Assembly (NCBI GenBank): GCA_963575745.1
Contig: CAUYUJ010021148.1
Span: forward strand, 411,032-475,031
Direction of reading: 5' to 3'
From: Prorocentrum cordatum
Taxonomy: Eukaryota > Sar > Dinophyceae > Prorocentrales > Prorocentraceae
Length of the DNA stretch: 64,000 bases
Positions 33,071 through 43,217 of this stretch are shown one piece after another. The notes under the pieces were generated by a model that worked only from the letters and a program-made list of their open reading frames with translations, did not search any database and had not been told where the DNA came from. The first letter of the stretch is position 1, and each line of letters starts with the position of its first letter. The position numbers were made by a program, and so were the translations under genes.

Positions 33071-34900
33071 AAGAGGAGAGCACTTTTCTCCCTCCCCCCG
33101 TCGGGGCCAGAATCCTCGTGAGGGGTGTCGTTTTTTAGCACTCCCAGGAGTCGAAAATGACCCCCCCGGCGACCCGCGGAGGGACCTCTCCAGGCCCAGG
33201 GGGAGGGGGGAGGGGGAGGGGTAAACCCCTCCCCGAAGGGGAAGAAGGGGGGTTGAGAACAGAGCGGGCTCTCTAAACCACTCACGCCCAAAGGGCTGGT
33301 GGGATTCACGGAGAATCCAGACGTGTTGACGAGGGTTGTCCAGAACGAGCAGCGGTATCGAAATACGGTTCTCCTCCGAAGGTCGCTCAAGTTTGATCGG
33401 ATCACGCGGCGTCAGAAACCAAGGCAAAGAGCCTACCGCACTTAGTCGACCACCAGAGTGCGGGTGCAGTGGTTTGTCGACTCTGTTGCAACCCTGGGGA
33501 GGTTAAATTCAGCATCGGCGTTGACGTACAGGTTGCCAAAGACCGCCCTACTCCGACCTAATACCGTTTAATATTGTAAAATCTTTGGTTATTCTGGCTG
33601 TGTATTTTGTTGGGTTCAATCTGGCTCGGGGGCCCCAAAACGGGGTGGTGACCACACCGTGCGGTGAGTCGGTGGGGATTCGAGGTCACAGCACGGTTTT
33701 AGGACTCGGGTCGTTCTCCGAGGGTGTCTCGGGCGACAGGAGCCTCCGGGGTCCCAAGACCCCGCGGTGACGGACCGTGCGGTGAGGTCTGGGGGGATTT
33801 CGAGGTCACCGCACAGTCTGTCACCGCACCGTTTCGGGACTCCAAGCTGGCGCGATCCAGCTTACATGGGTCCTTGGTATGGCGTCATAGCCCTGAATCG
33901 TTCCCACGAAGACCTCCCACGAGTTGCATCCGCAATAGTGCGAGTGCAGTGGTTCATCGAAGCAGCCCTTGCATCCGTGCTTGTTCGGCCTATCCTTGAC
34001 CAGTCTTGTCCAACGGACAGCACTCAGGGTCCAACGGTATTGCATCGTTACGTTGCGTTCTTAACTTGTGGTTGATTGCACGGTTCCCCCACGTGCGTTG
34101 ATTAGTTTTGTATACGTGTTCATGTTTGAATCCGTGTGCCCTGGCTTGCTCTGATGGCCTTGTTGTTGCATTGCCTCCCCAGACGTCTACTTGAATTGAC
34201 ATATGTTGTCGTGCCTGTCACAGCCGTGCGAACATTAAGCTGTTATCAATGTAGCATAATTGCGCATGGTCGTCACCCGTGGCGAAGGCACGTCGCATGA
34301 GTCCTGGTGTTCGTTTATGAATGCAGGTCGGGCATGTACCACGGTAGTCAGCCGCAGTCGTTGTTGTCCGACTGGTTTGAGAAGACCCAGCTCGTGGACC
34401 TGTTCGGCAGCACTACGCTCCGGACCCATATTGGGCATGTGGGGGGGGGCAATTCAAGAGGTGAGGAGGATTTCTCCTCAATCACTCTATCTCCCGCCCT
34501 ACGCCCAGATCAGGGGAACAACAAAGAAAGACATAACACCTGAGAAAGGCCAAGGCAGTTGTGCGAATGTACAAAAGACAGCGCGCTGGTGGCCAGCGAG
34601 GGCAAAGGATAACGATATGAGTTTGTGTGTGGTTGTATGTGCGTTCAATTATTTATCATATGATACCCACTCTCCACCCTCACCCCTTACATTTGATGTC
34701 TAGCTCCGATCTCTACTATCGCCTCTCCAGCCTTGGGTCTGTACTGCATAGGTTTTGCGATATCATCCGTGCCACCTACTCTCCACAGCAGCCGATATGT
34801 CATCACAACTAGCATTGTATGCTCTATAAAGTCTCCTTCCTTCTCTCTCTCTCTCTGAGACAGGTTCACGCTTCCTATTTCGTCTGGCATCCGTGGCATT
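33071..34900. other. mostly unique non-coding DNA
   Basis: No gene was recognised. The word GTGCGGGTGCAGTGG recurs near 33461, 33941 and 35976 in different contexts. The rest looks unique, with several short open frames on both strands that have no recognisable motif. Confidence 0.4.
33648..33850 (+). repeat. ~120 bp tandem duplication
   Basis: ACCGTGCGGTGAG followed by GGGGATT(T)CGAGGTCAC occurs at about 33656 and 33775. CGCACCGTTT and CAGCACGGTTTTAGG close the two copies. Confidence 0.6.
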
Positions 34901-36224
34901 CCTACTACGCTCCCCCTTCTCTCTAGCACACCGAGGGGGTGCGGGAACCTGGCCGCCCACTGGAATGGGCGGGAGCTCGTCACCAGGACACGGGAACAGG
35001 TGACCCTGGAACTCGGCCGCCCACCGGGATCGTCTGCACGTGTCCGCCACATGCTCACAGCACTGCAAAAAACCCAGGAGCCCATGCGCCAGGCTCCACA
35101 CCGAAATCGATGGAGCACGTTCGCTAAAGTGTTGCAGCGTCCGCCGTGAATCCAACGTAAGCTGGTCTCGAATTGTCGCGCGAGGCCTCCCGGATGCTCC
35201 TCGCGGGGAGAGGCGCGAGGCGATTTCGGAGAAGAAGAGGGGAAGAGACTGTTGGAGGCAGAGGAGCACTTTGCTGTTCTGCGCGCGCGACTATGAAAGA
35301 CGTGCTGTTCCGATACGGCGATCGATCGCGCCCGCTCGGAGCCGCTCGGGATGCGTCCTGGTTGTCCCCTTCGTTTCGTCACGGCCCATTCCAGCATTAT
35401 CCAGCCTCCCCCCCATATCCAGCTGCCCGCGGCAAGTCCCGCCGCCGCAACAGCCCAGCCAGCTGGGGGGCGGGTGCTCGGGGGGCGCACAGGAGGCCGC
35501 AGCATGCGACCTTTCTCGTGGCCCGAGGCGTGGGAGAGCCGTGTGCCATGTGACACGCTCTTCCGCGTCGTGTTGGGGGGCTCTCTCCCCGCCTTCACGC
35601 CTCGGCGCGCCAGGGGGCACGGTGCGGATCTCTGCTCCGCCTGTGCCCCCCGATCCTTGAGCCGCGTTTCCGTGCGGATCGTCAGCGCACTTCGTCGGCA
35701 TGGTCGTGGTCGTGGTGCGTTTTGTTGTTCCGCTCGGGACGGACTCGATTCCTTCCTGCAGTGGCTTACCACCACCACCACCCTTCCCCCCGATCCCAGT
35801 TCACATGCGGGGGCGCGAGGAGGTGCTGGCGCAGAGGAAGGCCAGGGACGTACCGAGGGAACGGGAGGGGGAGGCAGAGGCGAGAGAAGGCGACCAGGGA
35901 GGAGGAATGAGGAACAATTGACGCCCGTGTGGCAGAATACCCTGAGCAATGTTTCACGGCCACGAGGGGGGGGAGTGCGGGTGCAGTGGTAGTGGGGCCA
36001 CGACGAGCCACCAGTTTCAGAGGACCCGCAGACGTGAGTTTATTCATCACAGGTCGTCTCGCGGTGAGACCCCGGTTTGCTTGGCGACCTCTTGAATCGC
36101 ACAGCGTTTGAGGCCGAGCCGTTTGACGTTTTGTGGTCGCGTTACCTCCCCTTCACCTACATGTGTATACATGTCCCTTAAAGACGAGCAGCTCCTTGAA
36201 CAAAAAACGAATCATACCTTCCAT
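34901..36224. other. GC-rich interval, no gene recognised
   Basis: A 420-codon minus-strand frame (34687-35949) spans this stretch, but its composition (Arg/Ser/Pro/Gly-rich) and lack of any motif suggest a stop-poor GC-rich stretch. No repeat family was identified here. Confidence 0.35.
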
Positions 36225-36352
36225 ATGTGCGCTGGAATGAAGCCGCATTCTGCACGCTGCTCGCGCCTTGCCCTCGATGGGCGCGAAGCGCGCCAGGAGA
36301 CCGCCGCCAGGGGGCCCAGCACCGATCCAAGAAATCCGCGCGGACATACGAG
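36225..36352. mobile_element. foldback element A, copy 5 (left arm damaged)
   Basis: The right arm CCGATCCAAGAAATCCGCGC and loop are intact. The left arm is reduced to a short remnant (TGTGCGCTGG). Confidence 0.5.
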
Positions 36353-37007
36353 AAAGTATATGTCTGCAGTTTCTCGTTCCTCTATGACCGTGCCTGACAT
36401 CCTCGCATCGCGAAACAGATGCGACGGGAGGTTGTTGCTAGTGTTCGGCCTCGAGGAACACTCGCCGGGCCCAGGGGTCGTCAAGAAACGGCCAGGGATC
36501 AAAAGCTGATCCCCTGGAAGGGGTCCAGACCTAGGGGGAATCGCGTTGTGAACAAAAACAAACACGATTTCGGATGCCTGATGTTAAGTACCCCCTCCAC
36601 GTTTAGTGAGGCGTCCACGAGGGTGGATCAGGACTAACTGAGAGCTATGGTGGGCATCATGGCCTGAGCCATGGAATCTCCCAAGTTTCATGCCCCCCTC
36701 TTCTTTCAACATACAGCCAAGACGTTGAAATAATGAACAGTTTGAGTTCAGAAGAGGCTCGATGTTCCCAGGTCCTTCCGTGGCTCTTTCTCTAGCACTC
36801 CTCGTCCACGCAGGCGTGTTTGGAGCCAAAGAGGAGGTTCGTTCCTACAGTCGGACCGAGATGTAAGATCGAGGTCGGCTCGGGGAGGGTACCCCAATGT
36901 TCTTCGTGTTTGTTGGATGTTTGTTTGTGATTTTGCAGAGGGTACCCTGGGATGATATGTGTGTTGTTTCTCCGGCGGAGGGTGCCCTTGGATGTGTTTG
37001 TCGGGGA

Positions 37008-37195
37008 CGGAAAAGAGGGGGGTGATGACTAGGGGGGGGGGGGGATATTATGGCGGGGGCCATGATATTTCCCCAGATTTCATGGCGCCTCTTCTTATTT
37101 CCTTACGTCCCTGCCCCCCCCGCTGGGCCGCGCACATGCCGCCGGTCATGATTTGCACCCCCACCTCTTGGACACCCCCCTCTTTGCCGCCCCCG
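37008..37195. repeat. repeat M, copy 2
   Basis: It matches 14443-14633 (GATGACTAGGGGGG, CATGATATTTCCCCAGATTT, CTCTTGGACACCCCC). Confidence 0.7.
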
Positions 37196-37360
37196 AGTTT
37201 GACGGATGTTCTTCTGGCCCAGGTCCGACGGTACGTAGCGTTCTTTACCTCGGCAGCCTGACGGTGTGTCGGCGTGTGTTTTTTGGCCAACCCCGCGCAC
37301 GCGTTGCGGGCCACGATGCGCCCCCCCACCTCGTCCTGGCCTCGGCGTCGCCCCAACATA

Positions 37361-37530
37361 CTACAGTGCCGTTTTTAGTACATGCTCCGCGTGCGGATCA
37401 TGTATTAAAAATGCAGGGATTTAGTATTTAAAGCAACGATCAGTTCATGCATAAATTTATTCATACATTGATCATGTATTAAAAATCCTTTATTTCAAAC
37501 AGTCCCATGTATTAAAGACTGCCCTGTACG
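37361..37530. mobile_element. MITE-like element L, copy 2
   Basis: The ends CTACAGTGCCGTTTTTAGTA and GTATTAAAGACTGCCCTGTA pair imperfectly. The AT-rich core is shared with 15122-15291. Confidence 0.75.
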
Positions 37531-37872
37531 TGTGCGTCGCCACCCCCAGGTGCGACACGCGCACCGAGAAACCATGTAGTGTATGCGTCGTGGCCGGCGC
37601 TTGCAGGCCACACCGCCCGGGAAACGATATACATTACAAGAGTGGCACAGTCGACGCGCATAGTATGGACGCGCGCCTTTCCTCGGGTACCCTTGTGTCC
37701 TTGCGCCTGCGGCCCGTCCTGAGCCGTTTCCACTGGGGTTTGGGTTGCCCGCCGCCCAAAAAGTTCCCAACTTCGGCCTCCAAGGGTCTTTGCGTCCTCA
37801 CCACCCGTCCTTAATACACGTCTTCATTGTATGTTCAGGTCGGACGCGCGCCTCCAAGGAGGACATGCAGTA

Positions 37873-38050
37873 CAGTGGAGACCCATGCCAAGAAACACCA
37901 TGCTTGCCTCCAGGGTGTCCTGGGTTTCTTGGGTTTCGACGATTTTGCCATGGAAAGCGTAATGTTCCCAGACCAAGAAACCAATGGACGTCCTGGGGTC
38001 TAAGGGTTGGGTTTCATGTGGAAGGTTTCTTGTGGACGGGCCCCTGCTGT
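37873..38050. mobile_element. repeat K, copy 2
   Basis: CAGTGGAGACCCATGCCAAG through GGAAGGTTTCTTGTGGACGG. Same family as 14946 and 40901. Confidence 0.7.
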
Positions 38051-38536
38051 CCTATTACATTTGCCAAACTTAACCTCAAAAATGGCGGCCACGCCCCGAC
38101 GATGTCGGCTCGCCCTTCAATGTCGGTAGACGCCCCTCCACTGTCGGGGCCAGGGCAGAAGTGGTCTGACCAGGAACGATTCGGAAGTTCGATGATGGCC
38201 GACATTGGAGGGGCGGCGCACACAAGTACCTCGCAGTCACCGCCACTCTGTCCAGGATCGCCCCCTAGTGTGTCTCTGCGCGCCCCATGCCTCCCCCCCG
38301 CCCCTGGGCGCGCCCGAGCCTCGACCTCCCCCTCGCCCCTTCTCTTCCAACGACCTCCGGCGGCATGTGCCCTGGGGCTCTCCCGGCCCCTCGGGGAGAT
38401 ACCAGGAGGAGGAGGAGGAGGAGGGGGATATCCATCCCCCCTCTTCGACGAGTGGCAGTGTTCATCCCTTCCCCACGAGGCCAGGAACGTCGTCCTCGGC
38501 CTGCCTCTTGTGATCGCCTTCGTACTCACTGCTTTG

Positions 38537-38850
38537 CCGATCGGCGCGGGCTCTCGCATCCCCCCTCCCCCCAACCTTCAATCGGGCGTGTCCGTCGGCA
38601 GGAGGAATATTCAGAAATAGTAAAACAAAATCGTCTGGGGACGATTTGTATGTTATTTGTTTACTATTTGGGTGCATGTTTTGAATATTTCCTTTTCGTC
38701 CAAAAATCCGCCTGTAGGAGGACATGCCCGACCTCCCCCCGCCCCAACATTGGAGTAGATTTTGGCTGTTTCTGGCGCCTGTCTCAAGCAGGTGGAGTCC
38801 CCCCTACAGGACGTACTGCTGCAAACAGTCGCATTGAGCAGAGGTCTGGA
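38537..38850. repeat. repeat F, copy 1, interrupted by element E
   Basis: CCGATCGGCGCGGGCTCTCG and, after element E, GATTTTGGCTGTTTCTGGCG through GCATTGAGCAGAGGTC match the uninterrupted stretch at 62250-62391. Confidence 0.75.
38580..38733. mobile_element. MITE-like element E, copy 5 (inside F)
   Basis: The left end ATCGGGCGTGTCC and the right end CCTGTAGGAGGACATGCCCG. It sits inside repeat F, whose empty form is at 62275. Flanks CCTCCCCCCAAC and CCTCCCCCCGCCCCAAC suggest a target-site duplication. Confidence 0.8.
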
Positions 38851-39062
38851 GGAGGAGGAGGAGGAGGAGGAGGAGGAGGAGGAGGAGGAGGAAGAGGAGG
38901 AGGAGGAGGAGGAGGAGGAGGAGGAGGAGGAGGTGTAGGAGGAGGAGGAGGAGGACGAGGAGGAGGGCGAGGAGGAGGACGAGGAGGAGGACGAGGAGGA
39001 GGAGGAGGAGGAGGAGGAGGAGGAGGAGGAGGAGGAGGGAGGAGGAGGAGGAGGAGGAGGCC
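38843..39062 (+). repeat. (GAG)n purine tract
   Basis: About 220 bp of GAG/GGA repeat with a few GTA and GAC variants. Strong mirror symmetry. Confidence 0.95.
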
Positions 39063-39075
39063 CCCTGGAGGCAGA

Positions 39076-39180
39076 TGCTGGCCCCTGAGATCCTGGCGTG
39101 GAATTTCCCCCGCAGCGGGCGACGATGCCTTGTTTCGGGCCCTGGGGCCCCCACGGATCGATCCAGCTCGACCTGGCATC
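39076..39180. repeat. repeat Q, copy 1
   Basis: CTGAGATCCTGGCGTGGAAT and CGGATCGATCCAGCT match 46184-46275 (TTGAGATCCTTGCGTCGAAT and TGGATCGATCTAGTT). Confidence 0.55.
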
Positions 39181-39539
39181 TCTCGGACATGTGCATTTTT
39201 TCTGGGCGAGGACACGCACGAAACCGAAACATGCACGGGAAATGGACGTCCGAGCGACGGCAGTTTGTGTCACGATGTCTCGATTCTTAGGCTTACGCCA
39301 CACCGCCGACCCCTTGGGGGCCTTTTCGGGGGCGGGCGGGCTGTATTCGGACTCTCTTAGGTCGTCTCGTAGACTCTTTCGGTGGCGTTTTTGGGACTTT
39401 CTTCGAGAGCTGAAGGGGAAAGAGGGAAGAGGGGGCGAACAAGAGAATGAAAAAGAGCAGGAGAATACGACGCGGAAGACAAGGGCGGCGACGGACTGGC
39501 GCCGTCGTGCGAATCCTCTCGGGGGCCTGCGGGAGGGAG

Positions 39540-40080
39540 TTTGGATGCTTCTGGGTAGCTGTTTTGGGGCCTCTTGGGGCATCTTTTGGACTTCTAGGGG
39601 GCCTCTTGGGCGCCTCTTGGGGCCTCTTGGGGGCCCCTTGGGGCCTCCTGGGTGCCTTTTGCGGCGGAAAGCTAGAATTTTAGGTTCGTGGTCCCCGTCT
39701 GGAGCCTTTCTTAGAGGGCCTCTTCGGGCCCTCTTGGGCCGTCTTGAGGCCCTCTTGGGCCGTCTTGGGGCTCACTTGGGGGCCTCTTGGGTCGTCCTGG
39801 GGACTCTTGCGCCGTCCTGGAGCGTCGGAAGCCGAGAAAAGCGAGAAGGCCAAAAACTTAGAAAAAAACAATGAAAAGCAATGATTTTGGCCTCTTGGGG
39901 CCCTCTTGGGAGGCCTCTTGGAAGCCTCTTCGGGCGTCTTGGCGGCATCTTGGGCCGTCTGAAGGAAATCTTCACCGTCTTCGAACGATTTTTCGGCGAC
40001 TCGGGGCCCTCTTGGACCGTCTTCAGAGCTTCTTGGGAGCCTCTTGCCTCGTTTTGGGCCCCCCAGCAGACTTTCTGGAA
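39540..40080 (+). repeat. CTTGG-type array G9
   Basis: CTCTTGGGGCCTCTTGG words at 10-11 bp spacing, with an A-rich island AACAATGAAAAGCAATGATT near 39868. Confidence 0.8.
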
Positions 40081-40353
40081 CGGATGACCCCCCCCCGGCC
40101 CGCGCCGGGGAAGCCCGGACCGGCCGGCCGGGCACCCCTCCCCCCTCCAAATCGACCGGACCAGGCTCCCGGGGGAGGGGTTTGGGGAGGGGGAAGAATC
40201 TCACAAGCCTATGATCCCCAAGGGGTCGGCGGATTTTTCCGCGATTTCGGATCTTAAGGGAGAGAAGTTGGCGATGGAGGTTTTTGAAGTTGAGCGTTCA
40301 ACCGTCCAGAGGTTTGGATCCCCCCCTCCTGCTTGCATTGGCCGCTCCCGCAG

Positions 40354-40518
40354 GACCGCGTACGACTGTGCGCCGAAGCGGTACCGAGCCCAGTTCTTGT
40401 GCTGGCTCAACCGCGCAGCGGTAGTCGAGGCGAAGCGCTTCAACGACTGCGTCCGCAGCCAATGGCACGTCATCATGCAGTCCTTCCCGGAGCCTGGGCT
40501 GCGGCGCAACATGGCAGG
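40354..40518 (+). CDS. internal exon of an unrecognised gene
   Basis: GCTCCCGCAG ends at 40353 and GTGAAT follows 40518. The exon reads TAYDCAPKRYRAQFLCWLN then RAAVVEAKRFNDCVRSQW and HVIMQSFPEPGLRRNMAG: a balanced, helix-rich peptide with Cys, Trp, Phe and Tyr, unlike the repeat translations around it. An alternative GC donor lies 5 bp earlier, after ATG at 40513, and would join in frame (phase 0) to the exon at 41079. The family is unknown. Repeat P begins within a few bases of the donor. Confidence 0.6.
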
Positions 40519-40522
40519 GTGA

Positions 40523-40737
40523 ATTTCGATCCGATCGATCGATCCGACTCAACATTGATTTTGGGCCGGCCCGATCCCAATCGATTATGATATTCCGACG
40601 ATCCGATGTTGACCAATGTTATCATGGCGTTATTGTGCGTCTTGGCGCAAACGATCCGATCCGATTCCGATGCTGTGCCGATGCAGCCAAGTCCACGCAC
40701 ACTGCGATTCGATCCGAATTCCCGATTCGACGTCGGT
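40523..40737. mobile_element. repeat P, copy 2 (in intron)
   Basis: TTTCGATCCGATCGATCGAT and GGCGTTATTGTGCGTCTTGG show the family P order. It lies entirely in the presumed intron and begins right behind the exon. Confidence 0.65.
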
Positions 40738-40900
40738 TGATCTTGCATAGCAACATATCGACCGGAATTGCCCGGCGCTCTTTTCCTGATCTCGATTTCG
40801 GGAGGTCCGTCTCGCGTCCTCGGACCATCCAAGATCTAGTTGGGGGTGAAAGCCATGCCTCGGGAGGGGATGTCGGGAGTTCCAGGGGCCCGCGGATCGC

Positions 40901-41075
40901 TACAGTGGAAGCCCATGTCAAGAAACACCTTGTTTGCTTCCAGGGCGCCCTGGGTTTCTTGGGTTCGATGGTTTTGCTGTGGAAAGACGTTCCCACACCA
41001 AAAACAATGGACGTCCTGGTGTCTCAGGGTTGGTTTTCTTGTGGAAGGTTTCTTGTGGTCGAGCTCCTACTGTAG
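40901..41075. mobile_element. repeat K, copy 3 (in intron)
   Basis: It runs from CTACAGTGGAAGCCCATG to GAGCTCCTACTGTAG, so CTACAGT sits at one end and ACTGTAG at the other. Its last bases supply the region of the acceptor for the exon at 41079. Confidence 0.7.
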
Positions 41076-41078
41076 CAG

Positions 41079-41168
41079 GAACTCGGCCTGTGGCGGAACA
41101 TGTGGGACATGATCTCGCAGCGGGTGTGGGACTCCAGCAACGACCCGCCAGAGGCGCGGCCGGCGCCG
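41079..41168 (+). CDS. internal exon of the same unrecognised gene
   Basis: CTACTGTAGCAG ends at 41078. The frame reads ELGLWRNMWDMISQRVWDSS then NDPPEARPAP, a Trp-rich amphipathic stretch. With the GC donor at 40514 the join is in frame; with the GT donor at 40519 it is not. The 3' boundary is uncertain, since the frame stays open to about 41287. Dinoflagellate nuclear introns are known to use GT, GC and GA donors. Confidence 0.45.
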
Positions 41169-41257
41169 GGGGGGGGCAGGGATGCTCGGAGAGAGTCGGC
41201 ACAACAGCACTGGCCCGCTGGAGGGCCGCGGGCCCGGTCTGCAAGTCGGGCCAGTAT

Positions 41258-41400
41258 TAAGTCGGTCACGTCCCTCGACAGAAGATAGTCGAGATTGATC
41301 AAGAAAAAGTCTGGGGGCGGTGTTCGACTATTTCTGATTATGTTGACTGTGTTCCATGTTTCTTCCAATAGTCGCCTGCAGGAGGACATGCCCGACCTAA
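41258..41400. mobile_element. MITE-like element E, copy 6
   Basis: The left end AAGTCGGTCACGTCCCTCGA and the right end CCTGCAGGAGGACATGCCC. The core has TAGTC words. Confidence 0.7.
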
Positions 41401-41439
41401 GGCAGGTAGCAGTCGTCAGAAGTCGAAGAGCAAAAATCG

Positions 41440-41583
41440 ACATCGACAGCTCCGCGAGGATTTCTTGGATCCGCGCTGTGGTCCCCCATAGCGGCGCCTC
41501 CAGCGCCACCCTTGGCGCACTGCGCGCGCCAGGCAGGGGTGTCCCGGCGCGGGTTCAAGAAATCCGCGCAGAGGTCCGAGAAA
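41440..41583. mobile_element. foldback element A, copy 6
   Basis: The left arm CCGCGAGGATTTCTTGGATC and the right arm GGTTCAAGAAATCCGCGC pair around a GGCGCC-rich loop. Only about 40 bp separate it from element E copy 6. Confidence 0.75.
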
Positions 41584-41614
41584 TTCTGTGTATCCGCTTC
41601 TTGTTCCTCCGCAG

Positions 41615-41681
41615 AAGCAGCGGGCGCGTGCTGGGGGGCAGCAGCGGAGGACGTGTACGACCCGACCGCACGCAGCAAGTC
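41615..41681 (+). CDS. candidate internal exon
   Basis: CTTGTTCCTCCGCAG, a good pyrimidine tract and acceptor, ends at 41614. The frame reads AAGACWGAAAEDVYDPTARS before a GT at 41682. Element E copy 7 begins 7 bp later. It would belong with the exons at 40354 and 41079; phase continuity could not be fixed because the end of the second exon is uncertain. Confidence 0.35.
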
Positions 41682-41688
41682 GCCTTGA

Positions 41689-41785
41689 GTCGGGCCTGTC
41701 CCTCTACAGGAGGAACATGCAAACATATAATGAAGATAGCCTGGGAACGATATTTCGATTATTTGTTGGCAATTATTTCGACCCT
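41689..41785. mobile_element. MITE-like element E, copy 7 (right end missing)
   Basis: The left end GTCGGGCCTGTCCCTCTACA is clear. The element runs into a CTC/TTC microsatellite (about 41790-41850) without a recognisable right end. Confidence 0.6.
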
Positions 41786-41884
41786 CCTCGTTCCCCTCCG
41801 CCTCCTCCCTCCGCCTCCTCCTCCTTCTCCTTCTCCTTCTCCTCCTCCTCCTGGATGCGTCGATCTTCTTTCTCACCCCTCCAG

Positions 41885-41943
41885 GATTCATTTCGGTGGC
41901 GAAGCGTCCTGTCTCGCCTAAAGGCCCACCACCGAATGCTCTA
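41885..41943 (+). CDS. possible terminal exon
   Basis: A CTC/TTC microsatellite and TTCTTTCTCACCCCTCCAG precede 41885. One frame reads DSFRWRSVLSRLKAHHRML and stops at 41943; another stays open to 42084. The acceptor is strong, but the coding case is weak because the pyrimidine tract may simply be microsatellite. Confidence 0.2.
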
Positions 41944-41959
41944 AGAAGCTGTTGTGATC

Positions 41960-42040
41960 TGCGCGAAATGTTCTTAGAACATTTCTGGCTGGGACTGCCT
42001 TGTGTTGACACATCGGGCCTATGTTCTAAGAACATCGTTT
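41960..42040. repeat. paired GTTCTTAGAAC palindromes
   Basis: GAAATGTTCT and AGAACATTTC flank one base (near 41966-41986). A second ATGTTCTAAGAACAT lies near 42019. TTCTTAGAA resembles spaced TTC/GAA heat-shock-type elements, but no gene start is attached. Confidence 0.5.
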
Positions 42041-42121
42041 TTGTTCCTAGAACACCCCTTGGTTCTATCAACAGTTCGTGGTAGGACTATAGGACTGCCG
42101 GGACGGTCGGTCCCCGCTCAA

Positions 42122-42345
42122 AGGATCCGTTTCGATCCGATCGGTCCGATTCGATGTGGTTTCCAGCTGGCTCGATGGTATGATTCGGTTCTGATACACC
42201 GACGACTTCCACCCGTCGCGGGCCTATGTTTGTTCATGGCGTTGCTGCGTATCCAGGCCCTGCCGATCCGATTCCGGCTCTCCGTGCGGCTGCGGCCCGA
42301 GCCGTCGCACAATGCAATCCGATCCGATATCCCGATCTTTGTGGG
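42122..42345. mobile_element. repeat P, copy 3
   Basis: TTTCGATCCGATCGGTCCGA, GGCGTTGCTGCGTATCCAGG and CAATCCGATCCGATATCCCG follow the family P order. Confidence 0.6.
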
Positions 42346-42675
42346 AGTGAAGCGTGTTGCCAAATAATTTCCAGATGTCTAACGAAGCTGTTGAACATGT
42401 TATAAAACGGATAATCATGTTGAGAACATGTTTCGTTGTTTGTTCCAAGCACAGTTTTAATGCAGTGGTGGGAGTGTTAGAGTCCCGATTCAATGCTGAC
42501 CGATCCTGCCCGTGCACCTGCCGCGAGGTGCGCGCAGGGCAGAAGCCCGAGGCGGGCCCAGCCGTAGCCAAGAGGGCGTGCCCCCCCCAAAAAATGCCCC
42601 TCATTCGGCACGCGGAGCTCTGAGCCTCGGCCCCAACCCCAGCGAGAAGCCGCTTGGATTTCGGGCTAACATTCT

Positions 42676-42764
42676 CTCCTCCTCCTCCTCCTCCTCCTCC
42701 CCCTCCTCCTCCTCCTCCTCCTCCTCCTCCTCCTCCTCCTCCGCCTCCTCCTCCTCCTCCTGGA
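42676..42764 (+). repeat. (CTC)n pyrimidine tract
   Basis: About 90 bp of nearly pure CTC repeat. Confidence 0.95.
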
Positions 42765-43132
42765 CCTTGCGCTGCGATTCGGGACGATCCGGGTACCCCT
42801 GGAACGCTCTCGGCAAGGCGCAGCTGCCGGAACGCAGCCCGAGGGCCGGAGGGTGGAACACCGACGGGAATGTCCCGTGAGATCCGACACCACAGAAACA
42901 TTGCAGCATCGTGCCACAACTGGACTGGAGCCCCGGATGCCAGCGTTCTGCAGCACCTTTCGAGCCGAGTCAATGCGCGCGAGGGTCCCGGGCCGCCGTG
43001 AACGGGGCACGGCGCGGGGGTCTCGGGGTCAACAGCCCGCCTCGATCGGTCAAAGGGTCCCGGCTCCTCCGCGGAAGAGGAGGACGCACACATGCATGCA
43101 TCCACGCTGGTGTGGGTAATTAGTTCGTCGTG

Positions 43133-43217
43133 CGCACTGCGCGAGGGTTCCGTGACACGGGGTTGGCCTCGCGGATTCGGGGGGCCGCATTCGTGCACGT
43201 GGTTGGGCGCGCACGCC
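43133..43217. repeat. repeat J, copy 2 (left part)
   Basis: It ends GGTTGGGCGCGCACGCC, directly before element E copy 8. The continuation of J is found on the far side of that element, from 44208. Confidence 0.65.

Noticed and set aside
31795-33405. A 536-codon minus-strand open frame
   Set aside because: It crosses a 26-29 bp minisatellite, a CTTGG array and A-rich islands. The peptide is a repeat translation (SPNDSHHEE-like) with no domain.
34687-35949. A 420-codon minus-strand open frame in apparently unique DNA
   Set aside because: It has Arg/Ser/Gly/Pro-rich composition and no motif, and overlapping open frames occur on the other strand. It could be a gene, but nothing positive supports it.
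39066-39180. Exon-like segment after the GAG tract (GGCAG acceptor, then MLAPEILAWNFPRSG)
   Set aside because: A related copy exists at 46184-46275 in a non-coding context, so it is better explained as dispersed repeat Q.
41994-42084. Longer alternative frame through the possible last exon
   Set aside because: It runs across the GTTCTTAGAAC palindromes and shows no family features. The choice between frames cannot be made from sequence alone.
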